From NCBI GenBank assembly GCA_024280835.1, contig JAJRPJ010000006.1, positions 85,656 to 149,655 of the forward strand: a DNA stretch of 64,000 nucleotides, given 5' to 3'. Positions within the stretch are counted from its first letter, which is position 1, and each line of letters starts with the position of its first letter. Positions 17,389 to 26,938 of the stretch are shown here, piece after piece. Under the pieces are notes generated by a model, which made no database searches, was not told the DNA's origin, and saw only the letters and a list, made by a program, of their open reading frames with translations. This DNA comes from Candidatus Zixiibacteriota bacterium. GTDB taxonomy: Bacteria; Zixibacteria; MSB-5A5; GN15; JACZUZ01. The translations under genes were made by a program, and so were the position numbers.

Positions 17389-20300
17389 ATGAGTTTGATA
17401 ACATCATCCATAAAATATCCTGTTACAGTTATTGTTGGGGTCCTGATTGCTGTTTTGGGTGGTATGATAGCGCTGTTTCAGGTGCCTATTCAGTTAACAC
17501 CAGATGTCGAGAAGCCATTTATCACTGTCACGACCACTTGGTTTGGAGCCTCCCCAGAGGAAGTCGAAAAAGAGATAGTTGATGAACAGGAGAAGTATCT
17601 CAAGTCTGTCGAAGGACTTCTGAAGATGAATTCAGAATCCAATGATGGTATCGGGACTATTTCTTTGGAGTTTCCTATCGGCACAGATTTGACATCGGCG
17701 TTAGTGAAAGTTAGCAACAAGCTCAAACAAGTTCCGTCGTATCCTGAGAATGTCGATCAACCTGTAGTGACCACCACTGGGCCGTTTGAAGGGGCTATTG
17801 CTTGGTTTGTTATTAAAGCCATAGACACTACGATCTATGTGCCAGAGTTAAAGACCTTGGTTGAGGATTTGGTACAGCCGCGGATGGAGCGCGTGCCAGG
17901 AGTTGCGCAAATAAATATTTTCGGTGGCTTGAAACAAGAATTACATGTCGATTTCGATGCGCAACAATTAGCCTCAATGGGTATCACTATTGCTCAACTG
18001 ACAAATGCGCTGCGCTCGGAGAATCGTGATATTTCAGCTGGTGATTTTGGCGAGGGTAAGCGTCGCTATGTTGTACGGACACTTTCGCGTTACGAGACTA
18101 TTGAAAGTGTTGAACAAACGATTGTAGCAATGAAATATGGCGCTCCAATCCGTATTGGTGATATTGCGACTGTTTCGCTTGATTTCCAAAAGCCAAGAGC
18201 TTTGGTGCGTCATTTCGGTAGTCCCTCGATTGCTTTCAACGCACAGCGTCAAGTTGGCGCTAATGTTCTCGAAGTTATGGATGGTCTGTTAGCGACCGTC
18301 AAGGAAGTCAATGAAGAAATTCTCAACCCTCGTGGTTTGCATCTTGAGAATGTCTATCGTGAAACTGTCTATATCGATTCGGCCATTAATTTAGTGTTCA
18401 GTAATATGTTCCTCGGTTCTTTGCTGGCGATTTTGGTATTGATGTTTTTCTTGCGTTCGGCGTCTTCAATCATTGTCATTGGTATTTCAATTCCGATTTC
18501 GATTATCACTGTCTTTTTGACTATGTACCTATTTGGCAGGACGATCAATGTCATTTCTCTGGCGGGAATGGCTTTTGCGGCGGGAATGGTTGTTGACAAC
18601 GCCATTGTTGTGCTTGAAAATATTTACCGTCATTTGCAAATGGGTAAGAGTCGCGCCAAGGCTGCCGCGGATGCGGCGACTGAAGTTTGGGGAGCTGTTT
18701 TAGCTTCGACAATCACAACGATTGCTGTTTTCTTGCCGATCTTGTTCCTACGTGAGCGCGCCGCACAACTTTTTAGTGATATCGCGATTGCAATCTCAAC
18801 TGCGATTGCGATTTCGCTGATTGTTTCGATAACAGTTATTCCATCGCTAGCGGCGAAGATTCTAAAAGTTTCTGGTCAATTCAAGAGTAAGGATTTCTCA
18901 CAAACCAAGTTGGGTCTTTTTGCTGATTCGATTTCGCGGTTGGTTGATTTTCTCAATGCCCGTCCATTGCGCAGAATCACAACCATTTGCGCAACTATCA
19001 TCGTAACAATTGGCGCTTCATGGATGTTGTTACCACCAGCGGAATATTTGCCGACAGGCAATCAGAATCTGATTTTTGCGATTTTGATTCCACCACCGGG
19101 ATACAATCTCGATGAGATGGTTGGTGTCGGCGAGTCTATCGAAAGTCAACTCTCATATCTTTGGGAAACCGAAGGCGAGGAGGCGGAGAAGCTTCCTGGT
19201 GGCGGTGTGGCAAATTTTTTCTATGTCGCTTTTCCTGGGCAAGCATTTATGGGGTTTGTGGCAAAAGACCCGAGTCGGGTTTCAGAGATTCTTGGCCCTG
19301 CTAATGCTGCGCTACAAACAGTGCCTGGGGCCTTTGGCTTTGCTTCGCAGTCGTCACTATTCTCAAGAGACTTTGCTGGTAGTCGCTCGGTGAAAATCGA
19401 TATTAGTGGTCCTGAGCTGGCAAAAATATTGCCGATGGCTTTGCAAGTCTTTGGGCAAATGTCCAGTGTTCTGCCTGGTTCGAACTCACGGCCAATTCCT
19501 GGGCTTGATTTGGGTAACCCTGAGGTGCGAATTCGTCCTGACAGAGCGCGTGCGGCGGATATGGGTTTGACTTCCGCTGATATTGGCAACGCTATCAACG
19601 CGCTTGTCGATGGTATGGTTGTTTCAAATTACCGCCATGAAGGTCGTGACTTGGACTTGGTCATCAAGGGGCATGCAGACTTGGCGCAACACACGCAGGA
19701 TATTGCTCAACTACCAATGGCGACTCCTTCGGGTAGGGTTATCACTGTGGCTGATGTGGCTGATGTTAGTATTAGTCAGGGTCCGATACAAATCAACCAT
19801 GTCGAACGACAGCGGACTGTTTCGATTCAATCGACACTACCGATGGATATTCCACTTGAAGTTGCGATGCAAAGTATTCAAGACAAAGTTTTTGAGCCGA
19901 TGCGCAAGAGTGGTCAGATTGGTGGTTTATATAGTATGCGTTTGTCTGGCGCTGCGGATGATTTGAGTAAGTTGAAAGACGCGCTTGGAATTAACTTTGT
20001 CATAGCGTTAACGTTGACGTTTTTGCTGCTAGCGGCGTTGTTTCAATCTTTTGTCTATCCCTTGGTGATTATGATAACTGTGCCTTTGGCGACATTTGGC
20101 GGGGCCTTGGGATTGCGGTTGGTGCATATGATAAACCCGTCACAGCAATTAGATGTTTTGACCATGCTTGGTTTTGTGATTCTCATCGGTACTGTAATTA
20201 ATAACTCAATCTTGATTGTTCATCAGGCTCTACATTTTATGAATGATGGACAGGATGCTCGCGCCGCGGTTAAAGAATCTGTTCGTATTCGGGTTAGACC

Positions 20301-20550
20301 GATTTTAATGTCGACGGCCACATCGGTTCTCGGTATGCTTCCGTTGGTGGTGATGCCTGGCGCAGGTTCCGAATTGTATCGCGGGCTGGGTTCTGTAGTT
20401 GTCGGTGGATTGGCTTTGTCATCATTGATTACTTTGGGGTTGACTCCTTTAGTGTTTTCATTTGCCGTAGAAACAGTTGAAAAATCAAAGGCTATGTTTC
20501 AACGTGTGGTAGCTAAGAAACAAATTGAAGCGGCAGTTGAGTCACACTAG
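17389..20550 (+). CDS. RND multidrug/solute efflux permease (AcrB/HAE1-type)
   Basis: The 1053-residue inner-membrane pump has the expected 12 helices and two large periplasmic loops. The N-terminus (SLITSSIKYPVTVIVGVLIAVLGGMIALFQVPIQLTPDVEKP) is typical. TM4 carries GMVVDNAIVVLENI, so the second Asp of the AcrB proton-relay pair is Asn, a common variant in this clade. The TM10 region is GTVINNSILIVHQ. The protein exports small toxic molecules using the proton gradient; the substrate is unknown. It is the middle gene of the adaptor-pump-channel operon. Confidence 0.95.
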   Translation: MSLITSSIKYPVTVIVGVLIAVLGGMIALFQVPIQLTPDVEKPFITVTTTWFGASPEEVEKEIVDEQEKYLKSVEGLLKMNSESNDGIGTISLEFPIGTDLTSALVKVSNKLKQVPSYPENVDQPVVTTTGPFEGAIAWFVIKAIDTTIYVPELKTLVEDLVQPRMERVPGVAQINIFGGLKQELHVDFDAQQLASMGITIAQLTNALRSENRDISAGDFGEGKRRYVVRTLSRYETIESVEQTIVAMKYGAPIRIGDIATVSLDFQKPRALVRHFGSPSIAFNAQRQVGANVLEVMDGLLATVKEVNEEILNPRGLHLENVYRETVYIDSAINLVFSNMFLGSLLAILVLMFFLRSASSIIVIGISIPISIITVFLTMYLFGRTINVISLAGMAFAAGMVVDNAIVVLENIYRHLQMGKSRAKAAADAATEVWGAVLASTITTIAVFLPILFLRERAAQLFSDIAIAISTAIAISLIVSITVIPSLAAKILKVSGQFKSKDFSQTKLGLFADSISRLVDFLNARPLRRITTICATIIVTIGASWMLLPPAEYLPTGNQNLIFAILIPPPGYNLDEMVGVGESIESQLSYLWETEGEEAEKLPGGGVANFFYVAFPGQAFMGFVAKDPSRVSEILGPANAALQTVPGAFGFASQSSLFSRDFAGSRSVKIDISGPELAKILPMALQVFGQMSSVLPGSNSRPIPGLDLGNPEVRIRPDRARAADMGLTSADIGNAINALVDGMVVSNYRHEGRDLDLVIKGHADLAQHTQDIAQLPMATPSGRVITVADVADVSISQGPIQINHVERQRTVSIQSTLPMDIPLEVAMQSIQDKVFEPMRKSGQIGGLYSMRLSGAADDLSKLKDALGINFVIALTLTFLLLAALFQSFVYPLVIMITVPLATFGGALGLRLVHMINPSQQLDVLTMLGFVILIGTVINNSILIVHQALHFMNDGQDARAAVKESVRIRVRPILMSTATSVLGMLPLVVMPGAGSELYRGLGSVVVGGLALSSLITLGLTPLVFSFAVETVEKSKAMFQRVVAKKQIEAAVESH

Positions 20551-20616
20551 AATTTGATGCTTGAAAGTTCATATTCACATAAAGAAGATATCCAATTAGT
20601 AGGCAGGAAAAAGACG

Positions 20617-22083
20617 ATGGTACTTGACATTAGAAATAAGAGCGCGTTAGAATTACGGGTCTCAGGCGCTCATTTGCGGCGCGTGGTTATTGGTTTGGCA
20701 GTGGTAACTTTGTCAGTCACAACATCGTTTACTACGAAAGCGCAGGCTCAGGTCGATGGAACATTAACTTTGAATATCGAACAGGCCGTAGCGCGCGCTT
20801 TGAGCGACAATCTTACATTGCGTATTTCGGAAGAAGCGCTTAAAGAAACAAAGGCAACATCTTGGCAGGCGACCACTACTATGCTTCCACGTTTGGACAT
20901 TTCTGGCTCGGTTGCTCGTTTTGATCCGAGTCTTTTTGGCACAGAGTCTTTTGTGACGATTGACGAACGGAGGAGCGCGCAATTACGCGCCTCTTACACT
21001 GTGCTCTCTGGTGGAGAACAGTATGGGAGAACCAAGGCGGCCCGAGCTTTAGCAAAAGCGGCTTTGCACAACTATGCCGCTACTCGTTTGGCGACAATAC
21101 AGTTGGTGCGGACAGCGTTTTATGATGTCTTGCTGGCTGATCAGCTTGTTGATGTTGCTCAAGAGGCAGTGGATATCAATAAAGAGGAGGTGCGTCGCGC
21201 CAAAGTGCAGTTTGAAATCGGTGAGGCCGCCAAGATTAATGTTTTGCGCGCCGAAGTGCAATTGGCTAATTCTATTCCTGATTTATTGCAGGCCAAACAT
21301 AGCCGCCGTTTAACCAAGGCGCGTTTGGCGAACCTTATAACTTATGATTTGGATCCGACAGACATTGAAGCTAGCTCATTGGTTATCGAAGGGTCATTGG
21401 TGACTGACAGACGATTGGTTCTGCCGCCACTTGGACGAATGATAACTACAGGGAAATCCAATCGTCCGGAATTGCGTAGAGCCCACAGCCAAAGAAACGC
21501 GGCCAAGGGAGAGGCGCTGACAACTTGGTCGGGTTTGGCGCCGCGAGTTGATATTTATGGAGCTTGGGATTGGCGTGGCTTTGATGCAAGTGGACTTATC
21601 AATGATACGATAACTAATACTCTGCAAAATATTTCTTTTGTAAGTAATAATCAGGGCTGGGAAATTGGCGCTACTGCCAGTATGCCGCTCTTCGATTTCT
21701 TCGGTAATGTTAAGGGTATTCAGGCTGGAAAAGCCCGCGTAAGACAGGCGGAAATTGCTGAGGAGGATTTACGTCGTCAGGTGGACTTTGAAATACGTAC
21801 TTCGTATAGCGGCTATCTTGAAGCAGTTGAATCATTACGCTCTCAAGAGAAGAACGTTGAGCGCGCCAGAGAGTCACATCGTCTCTCTCGCGAATCGCAG
21901 TCAGCTGGCGAGGCGACACAGCTGGATGTTCAACAAGCGCGATTGGATTTGACGCGAGCGCGGTTACTGTATGCTACAGCAAGCCGTAATTTGCTTATCG
22001 CTGAGTCAGCGCTTTTGGCGTCAATTGGTTTGAGCGATTTGCAAGAAGCTGAACGATTTGGAATTAAGACTGAAAATCAGTAA
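20617..22083 (+). CDS. TolC-family outer-membrane efflux channel
   Basis: From the ATG at 20617 the product is 488 residues. GGAAAAAG lies upstream, and the N-terminus gives a plausible signal peptide ending KAQAQV. Earlier in-frame starts at 20554 and 20557 have no ribosome site. Two OEP repeats are visible: LNIEQAVARALSDNLTLRISEEAL near the start and a second at NRPELRRAHSQRNAAKGEAL, with long Ala/Glu-rich helices. It forms the outer-membrane exit duct for the RND pump. Its stop is 3 bases from the stop of the convergent subtilase gene. Confidence 0.93.
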   Translation: MVLDIRNKSALELRVSGAHLRRVVIGLAVVTLSVTTSFTTKAQAQVDGTLTLNIEQAVARALSDNLTLRISEEALKETKATSWQATTTMLPRLDISGSVARFDPSLFGTESFVTIDERRSAQLRASYTVLSGGEQYGRTKAARALAKAALHNYAATRLATIQLVRTAFYDVLLADQLVDVAQEAVDINKEEVRRAKVQFEIGEAAKINVLRAEVQLANSIPDLLQAKHSRRLTKARLANLITYDLDPTDIEASSLVIEGSLVTDRRLVLPPLGRMITTGKSNRPELRRAHSQRNAAKGEALTTWSGLAPRVDIYGAWDWRGFDASGLINDTITNTLQNISFVSNNQGWEIGATASMPLFDFFGNVKGIQAGKARVRQAEIAEEDLRRQVDFEIRTSYSGYLEAVESLRSQEKNVERARESHRLSRESQSAGEATQLDVQQARLDLTRARLLYATASRNLLIAESALLASIGLSDLQEAERFGIKTENQ

Positions 22084-22086
22084 GAG

Positions 22087-25000
22087 TTATTTGAGTAAAA
22101 TCATCTTGCGGGTCAATGTTTGTTCACCGCGCTTGAGGCGATAGAAGTACATGCCTGAAGCGACACTAGCGCCGTCTTCATCAATGCCGTTCCACTTTGC
22201 AGTATAAACATCTCTCTCCTGCCATTGATTGACCAACTCAATCACCTTTTGACCAAGCACATTGTAAATAGACAAGTTTACCCTGCCCGGCGCCTCTAAA
22301 GCGTACTGGATTTCTGTAGTGGGGTTGAACGGGTTTGGAAAGTTTTGTTCCAAGCGGAATTCGGTAGGTAGCGTTGAGCCTGGAACTTCGCCAGCGGTGA
22401 GGACACTATCGAGGCGACTGCGCACAGTTGTGACAGCGGTTTGTAATTCTGTGAGACTGTAGCCTGCGACAATAGCGAAACTCACATGCGTCGAATCTCC
22501 AGATCCAATAGAATAAGGGCCTGTAGTGACGAAGTGTGCCAAGTCGCCTTGTTCGAAGACAGTGGCTTTGGCGAAGCCGGATGTCATGGCGTTGTATTTG
22601 AGTGACTCAGTAAATGGGTTACGCAAATTGCCGAAGACAGACATGTCTTGAACATAGTGGCCTGTGAGTCCTTTGGCGCTGAGAACCGCGATGCCGCGAT
22701 ACATTTCTATGTCTTCTTCTGTATCAATAAAAGCCATGTACCCTAAATCATTTTGCAAATCAAAAGAACCTATGTTGAGATTGAATGATCCGATATCCCA
22801 ATCGGCGAACATGCTGGCATAAATTCCGCCGAGACTCGCTCCTGAATTATTGACGATGGTGTAATCAATCACTACAACATTATCGAGTGGTGCGTGACGC
22901 CAGCCGAAAGTGCGTTGACGGATAGTTAATCCGAGTGGGGCTTCGGCTAGTGTATCTGCGAAAGAGCTGAAGGTGACAATGTCAGCTATGGTGTCAAGGG
23001 AAGTGATATTGAATGCTCCACCGGGTGATGGAGAAAAGTCTCTATCTGGTTGAAGACCGATATTGCGGATGCCATCAGAAACATGGCTCGCATCGAGACC
23101 GAGCATAAAAGCCATTTCAAACAAACTCGAACGAGTATCATCATCAGTGTCATCATCAAAACGTAAGCCAGCGAATCCAAGCGGTGTATATGAATCATCA
23201 GCAAAACCGTATTCGCCAAAATTGGAAACAGTAAAACTCATTCTATCTGATCTGTGAGTATAGAACTCTCTGTCGATTCGATCTCCAATGAGGATATAGA
23301 TTCGTTCCAACTGCCGCACTCCATCGTCGGCGACTATTAGAAAATCAAGAGGGATAACACTACCAGTTGAAAGTGTGTCGTCGATTTGAATAATAATATT
23401 TTCGATACTTGTCGCTGAGGAGTCGGGTCCGATTGAGCCGAATGTTACTGAGCCTGAAATGATCGTCACACTGGAGGGAGTTGAAATGATTGTGCCGCGA
23501 ACGGTAGTAGCCATCAAAGTATTCTCGCCGACATTTTGGATTCTTACTTTGGCTCGAAGAAGTCCTGTATTGTCGGGGAGGTTGGGTGTCAGAGCTGTGA
23601 CACGCAAGACGGGGTTTGTTGATTCTGGTAGAGCTTTGAGAGCTGCCAAGGCGTTGATATATCCCCAGCCATGCTCGTTGTCGGGGCCTTGTGGGCCGAG
23701 GTCGGAACTGGTTGTTAGTAGGGCAGTCTTGATTTGTTCGGGTGAGGCATTTGGGTTTTTCTCTCTCAAGAGCGCAACGATTCCCGCGACATGCGGTGCG
23801 GCCATGGAAGAACCAGAGAGAAATCCATACGAACCACCCAGAACCGAGCTTCGAATACTGACACCTGGCGCCACAACATTTGGTTTAACACTCACTCCGT
23901 CACAATCAGATGGTCCGCGGGATGAAGAGCCCGAGATTGTCGGTTGACCTGATGTGCGGTGATCTACAAAGCCGACTGCAAAACAATCGATTGAGTCCAA
24001 TGCGCGATTAGCTGGGTTGCGAATTGTCTGCTCGCCTTGTCGGCCCTCATTGCCAGTGGCAAAAATATTGACGATTCCTAGAGCCTCAGTATTGTCTATC
24101 AGTCGATGGAATAAAGCATCACAGCCGAGAATTGAGTTTTGCGCTCCCCAGCTATGGTTGATGACATCGGGTACATCTGAGATTGTATTTGGGTCTTTAT
24201 CAGGATCGGCCGCCCATTCGAAGGCGTCAACAATAGATGCGCCTGGAACATCAATCACTGCCGCGGATATCCAGCGGGCTCCTGGGGCCACTCCGATTGT
24301 ATCACCGGTGAGTGTGTCACGTCCAAGCATGATACCCATCGTGTGACTACCATGTTGAGGTAGCGAGACACTATTAAATGCGTGTGGGAATGAAGTCATT
24401 CCAACAGGGTCAAACCAAGCCGCAGAAGAATCACCGTCGAGTCCTTTCCAGCTCTTTCGCAGGGCGGGATGGAAGCCGTCAACGCCAGTGTCGAATGAGC
24501 AAACAATCCTTCCTTTACCTGTAAAGCCTCGTGACCATACTGCGCGGGCTCTGACTGATTCGATGTTTGAACTAACAGAGCTGGTTCCAGTTGTGTTGGA
24601 ATCTCCACTTGTTGATCTATAAGATTTTGTCTTTGTCTCAGGAGTTGTCGAAATAAGAGCTGGTTTTGGTGGCAGTATTACTTTTGAGACTGATTGAATT
24701 GAAGTCAGAGATTGAAGCCCTGCAATTGGAAGTCGCACTGTGTAGGAGTTGATTATCCAATGACTGCGATACGAAATGATTTCATTGAGTGCAACTAGCG
24801 AATCAAGTTTTGGTTGTAGAGTAAGCTTCGTTTCTGCGGCTCTGGCTTCTAAGTGTGCTCTGACAAAATCGTATCGGTGTTGGCGGGTCATGCCAATTAA
24901 TGAATTACGAAACTCAATGGAATTAATATCACTGGCGCCTGCTGTTGCTTGCGCTGTGACAATCACTGTTACCACTTCAGTGGATTTTGCGTCCAGAAGT

Positions 25001-25155
25001 TTCCGGCGAAGAGTTAAATCCAGCTTTGTATTATTGACAATTGAGATATCATCTTTGATTGCATATGCTGGCGAGCGTACTATAGCGCATAATAGTATTG
25101 CTCCACATAGTGTGGTAATGGCGCTTCTTTTTGGGTAGGTAAATAGAGGTTTCAT
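22087..25155 (-). CDS. Secreted subtilisin-like serine protease (S8) with C-terminal FlgD-like sorting domain
   Basis: The 1022-residue precursor has a signal peptide (1-32), an inhibitor-like propeptide (about 35-165) and an S8 domain with Asp222 (SFDTGVDG), His268 (QHGSHTMG), oxyanion Asn369 (ATGNEG) and Ser450 (SGSSMAAPH), so it looks active. A long beta-rich middle section with Asp-rich loops (DDDTDDDT) follows. The last about 85 residues (QNFPNPFNPTTEI ... ASGMYFYRL ... RKMILLK) match the FlgD-Ig/Por-sorting type C-terminal domain used for type IX-like export or surface anchoring in FCB bacteria. The secretion route is inferred from this tail. Confidence 0.93.
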   Translation of the reverse strand: MKPLFTYPKRSAITTLCGAILLCAIVRSPAYAIKDDISIVNNTKLDLTLRRKLLDAKSTEVVTVIVTAQATAGASDINSIEFRNSLIGMTRQHRYDFVRAHLEARAAETKLTLQPKLDSLVALNEIISYRSHWIINSYTVRLPIAGLQSLTSIQSVSKVILPPKPALISTTPETKTKSYRSTSGDSNTTGTSSVSSNIESVRARAVWSRGFTGKGRIVCSFDTGVDGFHPALRKSWKGLDGDSSAAWFDPVGMTSFPHAFNSVSLPQHGSHTMGIMLGRDTLTGDTIGVAPGARWISAAVIDVPGASIVDAFEWAADPDKDPNTISDVPDVINHSWGAQNSILGCDALFHRLIDNTEALGIVNIFATGNEGRQGEQTIRNPANRALDSIDCFAVGFVDHRTSGQPTISGSSSRGPSDCDGVSVKPNVVAPGVSIRSSVLGGSYGFLSGSSMAAPHVAGIVALLREKNPNASPEQIKTALLTTSSDLGPQGPDNEHGWGYINALAALKALPESTNPVLRVTALTPNLPDNTGLLRAKVRIQNVGENTLMATTVRGTIISTPSSVTIISGSVTFGSIGPDSSATSIENIIIQIDDTLSTGSVIPLDFLIVADDGVRQLERIYILIGDRIDREFYTHRSDRMSFTVSNFGEYGFADDSYTPLGFAGLRFDDDTDDDTRSSLFEMAFMLGLDASHVSDGIRNIGLQPDRDFSPSPGGAFNITSLDTIADIVTFSSFADTLAEAPLGLTIRQRTFGWRHAPLDNVVVIDYTIVNNSGASLGGIYASMFADWDIGSFNLNIGSFDLQNDLGYMAFIDTEEDIEMYRGIAVLSAKGLTGHYVQDMSVFGNLRNPFTESLKYNAMTSGFAKATVFEQGDLAHFVTTGPYSIGSGDSTHVSFAIVAGYSLTELQTAVTTVRSRLDSVLTAGEVPGSTLPTEFRLEQNFPNPFNPTTEIQYALEAPGRVNLSIYNVLGQKVIELVNQWQERDVYTAKWNGIDEDGASVASGMYFYRLKRGEQTLTRKMILLK

Positions 25156-25344
25156 TGTCTGACTCCGGCGTCAGTGATGTCATCTATGGTAGCGAGCCAG
25201 ATTCAATAGTCTTCTTAGGCAAATATCCGCATGAGTAGCGGGTTTCTCAGTATAACAAAAAATGGACAAAACACTACGATTTATTCAATTTTGAGTGTAG
25301 GCATAAAGCGTTATGGGAGTTCGTAAATAGAGCGATTTGGGGGC

Positions 25345-25375
25345 AAAAGAAAACCGTCGCGATTGCGACGGTTTT
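25345..25375 (-). terminator. Intrinsic terminator after the epimerase gene
   Basis: An 11-bp perfect stem, AAAACCGTCGC (25350-25360) with GCGACGGTTTT (25365-25375), has a 4-base loop. On the minus strand the stem is followed by CTTTTG, giving a U-rich end. It lies 36 bases past the stop of the epimerase gene. Confidence 0.88.
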
Positions 25376-25410
25376 GTAAAGTTACTCTTGAATAGAGCTA
25401 TAGAGTCCGA

Positions 25411-26379
25411 CTATTTGACAGGAATACCGCCGACTGGTGTGCGATTCAATTGCTGGGCAGTGAACCAACTAACCGTAGCCTTTAATCCCTCTTCGAAGCT
25501 AACCTCTGGCGCAAAACCGAACTCCTTTACAAGCAAGTCTCCTGAGCCATAGGAATGGCGAATGTCACCCTGACGAGCTTCTTCGTAGGTTGCTTCTTGT
25601 TTGGAGTTCATAATTGCACGTAATTTGTCGAGGAGGCAATTCAAAGTGTATTGGCCTCCGCAGGCGACATTGTAGGCTTTGCCAACAATGTCTGGTTTTG
25701 TAGCAGCGGCAATGTTGGCGGCGACGGCGTGAGAGACATGGGTGAAGTCTCGTGACTGTTCTCCGTCACCATAGATAATTGGGTTACGGCCCTCAGCTAG
25801 AGCAGTGATGAATCTCGGAATGACGGCGGAATAATCAGATTTTGGATCTTGACGTGGTCCAAAAATATTGAAATAACGTAAAGCGACAGTTGGCAGGCGA
25901 TACAATTCCCAAAAGACTTTCAGGTAGTATTCACCAGTGAGTTTGGTGATTGCATAAGGACTGAGTGGATTTGGAGTCATAGACTCTTCCTTTGGCAAGA
26001 TTGCCGAATCACCGTAGATCGATGAAGATGAGGCCAGAACTACTTTTTTGATATTGGCTTTGCGGGCACATTCAAGGACATTCAAAGTACCGTTGATGTT
26101 GACGTCATTACTAGTCAGCGGGTTATTGACCGAGCGGGGAACCGATGGCAGAGCGGCTTGATGAAGGATATAGTCACAACCTGCGACTGCTTCATGCACA
26201 GTCCAGTAATCACGAACATCGCCATCGATTATTTCTATGTCCGATTGGACACTTTCGAGGTTTGATAGATAACCCGAGGAAAAATTATCAAGAACGCGGA
26301 CTTGTTCTCCTCTTTGGAGTAGCTCCGTAACTATATTACTGCCGATAAAACCGGCTCCGCCTGTGACTAAATAACGCAT
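25411..26379 (-). CDS. NAD-dependent nucleotide-sugar epimerase (UDP-GlcNAc/glucose 4-epimerase type)
   Basis: The 322-residue extended SDR has the NAD-binding TGGAGFIGSN at the N-terminus, ASSSSIYGD with the catalytic Ser, and YAITKLTGEYY with the Tyr-x3-Lys pair. The sequence RYFNIFGPRQDP and a late SFEEGLKATVSWF are typical of UDP-GlcNAc/GalNAc 4-epimerases (WbpP-like). It would make precursor sugars for surface polysaccharide. It is transcribed alone and ends at an intrinsic terminator. Exact sugar specificity is not settled. Confidence 0.9.
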   Translation of the reverse strand: MRYLVTGGAGFIGSNIVTELLQRGEQVRVLDNFSSGYLSNLESVQSDIEIIDGDVRDYWTVHEAVAGCDYILHQAALPSVPRSVNNPLTSNDVNINGTLNVLECARKANIKKVVLASSSSIYGDSAILPKEESMTPNPLSPYAITKLTGEYYLKVFWELYRLPTVALRYFNIFGPRQDPKSDYSAVIPRFITALAEGRNPIIYGDGEQSRDFTHVSHAVAANIAAATKPDIVGKAYNVACGGQYTLNCLLDKLRAIMNSKQEATYEEARQGDIRHSYGSGDLLVKEFGFAPEVSFEEGLKATVSWFTAQQLNRTPVGGIPVK

Positions 26380-26938
26380 AATTCTCCGCTTCTATACCAA
26401 GATGTTCTGTTATTAGCTCCGTTGTAAATCATAAATAGTCGCGCGCAAATCTACTGATGGAGTTACAACTGTAACACCATAACATGCGTGAACTTATCCT
26501 ATGCTCTATATCGGCAAGGAATTGAATCCAATTAAGAGTTATTGAGAGCTTCATCAAATTCCTGAAGATTCTCTAACTTCAGCGAAGAACAACGGAGAGT
26601 ATTCTTCTAGGTGAAACTACTTACTGCATATGTGAGGTAGCGCCTCAAATTGTTTCGTATCGGCGCTATTTTGTCTTTTTTAGTGTCTCATCTTTCAGAG
26701 AAAAACGACTGTTCGAGAAAATCCCCAAACTATCATACTATGACGAATTTGTGAAGATTCTCCTAAGCGCTCAGCAATGTAGAAACCGAGCCGAAAATGT
26801 CAATTGATTTCTTGAATTATATCAAAATGAGATCAAATGACAGTTTTGGTGTAACCCGTTAGTTGTTGTATGGCAATGTATTGACTGATTGTCAGAGCTC
26901 TGGTGGCGGCGCTTGGAGACTGAGCTGAGAAATTGGTG
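26380..26938. other. 559-base intergenic region with one terminator-like hairpin
   Basis: No gene is supported here. TAGCGCC (26638-26644) pairs with GGCGCTA (26662-26668) and is followed on the plus strand by TTTTGTCTTTTTT, like an intrinsic terminator with a 17-base loop. No plus-strand gene lies upstream within the gap, so a small RNA ending at about 26681 is possible. I see no clear promoter for it. The region also must contain the promoter for the epimerase gene that starts at 26379. Confidence 0.4.
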
